Part shown: positions 4,812 through 6,836 of the stretch, one piece after another | How positions within the stretch are numbered: the first letter of the stretch is position 1 | How the letters are laid out: the number at the start of each line of letters is the position of its first letter | From: Calditrichaceae bacterium | Lineage (GTDB): Bacteria; Calditrichota; Calditrichia; Calditrichales; Calditrichaceae | NCBI GenBank assembly: GCA_024763405.1 | Contig: JANTFQ010000133.1 | Coordinates: forward strand, 1 to 6,836 | Direction of reading: 5' to 3' | Length of the DNA: 6,836 nucleotides | Translations under genes and position numbers: made by a program | The notes under the pieces: generated by a model | Databases searched by the model: none | What the model saw: the letters and a program-made list of their open reading frames with translations, nothing else | Told to the model about the DNA's origin: nothing

Positions 4812-6836
4812 ATGCTGCAGCAACACTATAATATCGCCATAGTAACCGATGATATAAACCGTTCAAAACATTTGTCCGGATTACTTCAGGATAACCGAAA
4901 CAGAGCGCATATCCTTAATTACGCGCAGGCCTATGGAAATAAATTACTCGAAATCCCCTTCGATGTTGTGTTGATTGACTGCGTTTCGAATCCCGATCTG
5001 AATTATTCCACGCTCTCGGAGATTCGTGAATATAACAAGCTGGAAAATATATCTTTTATTTTTATTATTTCGATTAACCAGGAAACCCTTAAACGACAGA
5101 TTTACAAAAACCCCAATAATTTTATTGTTATCGATCCGGCCGACCGTTTCGCTTTTATTTCGATGATTAATAATGCATTGTACCAGAGCGCCATTGAACG
5201 AAAAAATATTTTATATAAAGATATGATCGAGGGTGAGAAGAAATTGCTTTCTCATATGGATGAACTGTTAGAGCTCGATCGCATTGTTCAGTTTACAGAT
5301 GAAACCGGTTTATTGCAGCATTTGGAACAGTCGTTTATACGGCGCCTGGAATTAGCTTTAGCTGTAGAAACGGCACTGTTCACCTCATTTGATAAAATAA
5401 AGGAAACTCTGGCTCTTAATCTGTTTGAGCATGGCGGCCGGAATTTGCTGCGCAAGCACACCTTTGGCCTGCACCGAAGTTTAGTAAAACGATTGCTCAA
5501 TGAAAACTATCCCCATATTTTTGAAGGCAGCGCTCTGCAGGATCCCTTTGTTCTGGAATTAGAAGAAGCGTTGGGAATCAAAATATTCAGCCTGCTCTTC
5601 ATCCCGGTGACGGTTTTTCACGAACCCCGCGCCGGTATAATTTTAATAAACAAACTTTACCGGGATGAATTTACCGAAAACGATCTCTCCTTTAGTATGA
5701 TTGCCGCCAATAAAATCACCTACCATTTGGAAAAAATACAATTAGAGGATTTTGGAGAAGGCCGGGCAGAAACCGGTTCCATACTTGCTGCCAAAAACGA
5801 AGTGATTGTCAAGGAATGGACGATGTTGAAGCATATTATGGACTCTGTCCAGTTTGGGACCATAGTCTTCGATATTTCATTTGATGTATTTTATATGAAT
5901 CCGGCCTCGTTTAGAATTTTAAATAAGAAAAAAGCCGAACCACCTTATCCGAGATTGACAGAGCTGTTCGACAGCGTTGCGTTTAGTTTTCTGGAACATT
6001 TGATAAAAACCGGCAAATTTCCAATTATTCGCGAAGAATTACAACTGCAGGATCCGCAGATTCCGCATTTTTATATTGGTTTGTCCATTTACGCATTTCC
6101 GGAAAAGAAACGCGAGGGCAAGGATCGTTTTATCCTGGTTTTTTCAGAGATTTCCCGAACTAAACGCATTCAGGCCGAAATTGTCCGGATGGATCGAATG
6201 GCGTCGCTCGGTGCTTTAAGTTCCGGTATCGCGCATGAAATCCGTAACCCGCTTGCCGGAATCAAAGCAATGGTGCAGTCTCTCGAAGAGCAATTGGAAG
6301 AGGATACTCAGAAGACAGAGTACATTCAGCGTATCCTGCGTCAGGTGAACCGCCTGACCACCTTGCTGAAAGCTTTTTTTACATACGCCAGGCCGAATCT
6401 TCCTGATCCGGCGCCTGTTTCCATTCAGAAAATTATTGATGAAGTTTGGCCTCTGATAGAACGAAAACTGAGCGATAAAAAAATCAAATTTCAGCAAAAA
6501 TATGCGGCGGATTTAGCGGACGTCTTTGTAGATTCCAACCAAATCCAGCAGGTCTTTCTTAATTTATTCCTGAATGCGGCAGACGCGATGCCGGAGGGTG
6601 GTGCTTTAGAAATAAAGGCTATGAACACGGTCTATTCCAATCCAATAGTCGACCGGCGTAAACCCACGACCGGTTTACTTTCCGATTCGTTTGTTCAGAT
6701 AATTGTGAAAGACAGCGGTATCGGAATTTCGCAAAAAGTGTGCAAAAAAATATTCGATCCCTTTTATTCCACAAAATCTACGGGAACGGGACTTGGTTTG
6801 TCCATTGTGTATCAGATAATTAAAGAGCACGGCGGC
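4812..6836 (+). CDS. Soluble sensor histidine kinase with receiver-like, GAF and PAS domains (3' end outside window)
   Basis: 675 residues are visible, with no stop before the window end and no membrane helix, so this is a cytoplasmic kinase. Residues 5-130 resemble a receiver domain (D13-D14, D56 in V-V-L-I-D-C, S87), but the usual lysine is aspartate (I-D108-P). A GAF-like domain spans about 157-308 and a PAS-like domain about 338-455. HisKA has the H-box G-I-A-H475-E-I-R-N-P-L-A-G-I, typical of NtrB/AtoS-type kinases. The HATPase domain shows the N-box with N588 (F-L-N-A-A-D-A-M-P), G1 with D634-S-G-I-G-I, the F-box F-D-P-F-Y-S-T-K and G2 G658-T-G-L-G-L-S. Only the last ~30-45 residues are missing. 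No Shine-Dalgarno lies close to the ATG, 6 bp after the Crp-family stop and in the same frame, so reinitiation is likely. A response regulator may follow downstream. Confidence 0.95.
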   Translation, partial: MLQQHYNIAIVTDDINRSKHLSGLLQDNRNRAHILNYAQAYGNKLLEIPFDVVLIDCVSNPDLNYSTLSEIREYNKLENISFIFIISINQETLKRQIYKNPNNFIVIDPADRFAFISMINNALYQSAIERKNILYKDMIEGEKKLLSHMDELLELDRIVQFTDETGLLQHLEQSFIRRLELALAVETALFTSFDKIKETLALNLFEHGGRNLLRKHTFGLHRSLVKRLLNENYPHIFEGSALQDPFVLELEEALGIKIFSLLFIPVTVFHEPRAGIILINKLYRDEFTENDLSFSMIAANKITYHLEKIQLEDFGEGRAETGSILAAKNEVIVKEWTMLKHIMDSVQFGTIVFDISFDVFYMNPASFRILNKKKAEPPYPRLTELFDSVAFSFLEHLIKTGKFPIIREELQLQDPQIPHFYIGLSIYAFPEKKREGKDRFILVFSEISRTKRIQAEIVRMDRMASLGALSSGIAHEIRNPLAGIKAMVQSLEEQLEEDTQKTEYIQRILRQVNRLTTLLKAFFTYARPNLPDPAPVSIQKIIDEVWPLIERKLSDKKIKFQQKYAADLADVFVDSNQIQQVFLNLFLNAADAMPEGGALEIKAMNTVYSNPIVDRRKPTTGLLSDSFVQIIVKDSGIGISQKVCKKIFDPFYSTKSTGTGLGLSIVYQIIKEHGG

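Noticed and set aside
4521..4826. Reverse-strand open frames opposite the helix-turn-helix part of the Crp-family gene
   Set aside because: They are antisense shadows of a conserved domain, with no recognisable motif.
6216..6497. Reverse-strand open frame opposite the HisKA region
   Set aside because: The + strand encodes the canonical H-box and dimerisation helices here, so the reverse frame is a shadow.

Overview
The window looks like chromosomal DNA from a diderm (Gram-negative type) bacterium with moderate-to-low GC. This rests on a LapA/LapB pair, which regulates lipopolysaccharide synthesis, and on a periplasmic SPOR-domain protein, which implies an outer membrane and a peptidoglycan layer. 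The lineage cannot be fixed from the sequence alone. The codon style and the heptameric intergenic repeats would suit the FCB group (for example Calditrichota or Ignavibacteria-like bacteria) or a deltaproteobacterial-type genome, but this is a weak inference. All recognised genes lie on the + strand. I see no tRNA, rRNA, CRISPR array, insertion sequence or phage gene.

Left part (1-1351). The 3' end of a plant-NIT4-like/bacterial nitrilase overlaps by an ATGA junction a small beta-carbonic-anhydrase-like protein that keeps the C-x-D-x-R and H-x2-C zinc motifs. A 114-bp gap with operator-like repeats of AACTTGAT follows, then a secreted DUF302 protein with a good ribosome binding site.

Middle (1352-1985). 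This 634-bp stretch has no gene. It carries two 32-bp direct repeat copies (one mismatch) built of 7-bp units (TCGTCAA-like), and a third heptad block in the opposite orientation. Between them lies a GC-richer segment with ATTCCC/GGGAAT arms, typical of a dispersed genomic repeat. The last ~280 bp are AT-rich and probably hold the promoter of the next operon.

Right part (1986-6836). This is a tight five-gene run: lapA-like membrane protein, lapB-like TPR/zinc-ribbon protein, secreted SPOR-domain protein (14-bp overlap with lapB), Crp/Fnr-family regulator, and a large soluble histidine kinase cut by the window end. In E. coli LapB works with FtsH to limit LpxC and so sets LPS synthesis. The arrangement here suggests an operon combining envelope assembly control with a nucleotide-sensing type transcription factor and a two-component kinase. 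The kinase begins with a receiver-like domain that seems to have lost its conserved lysine, followed by GAF, PAS, HisKA and HATPase domains. The most interesting points are this operon composition, the degenerate receiver, the nitrilase/carbonic-anhydrase coupling and the heptad repeats. None is clearly a wholly new system.
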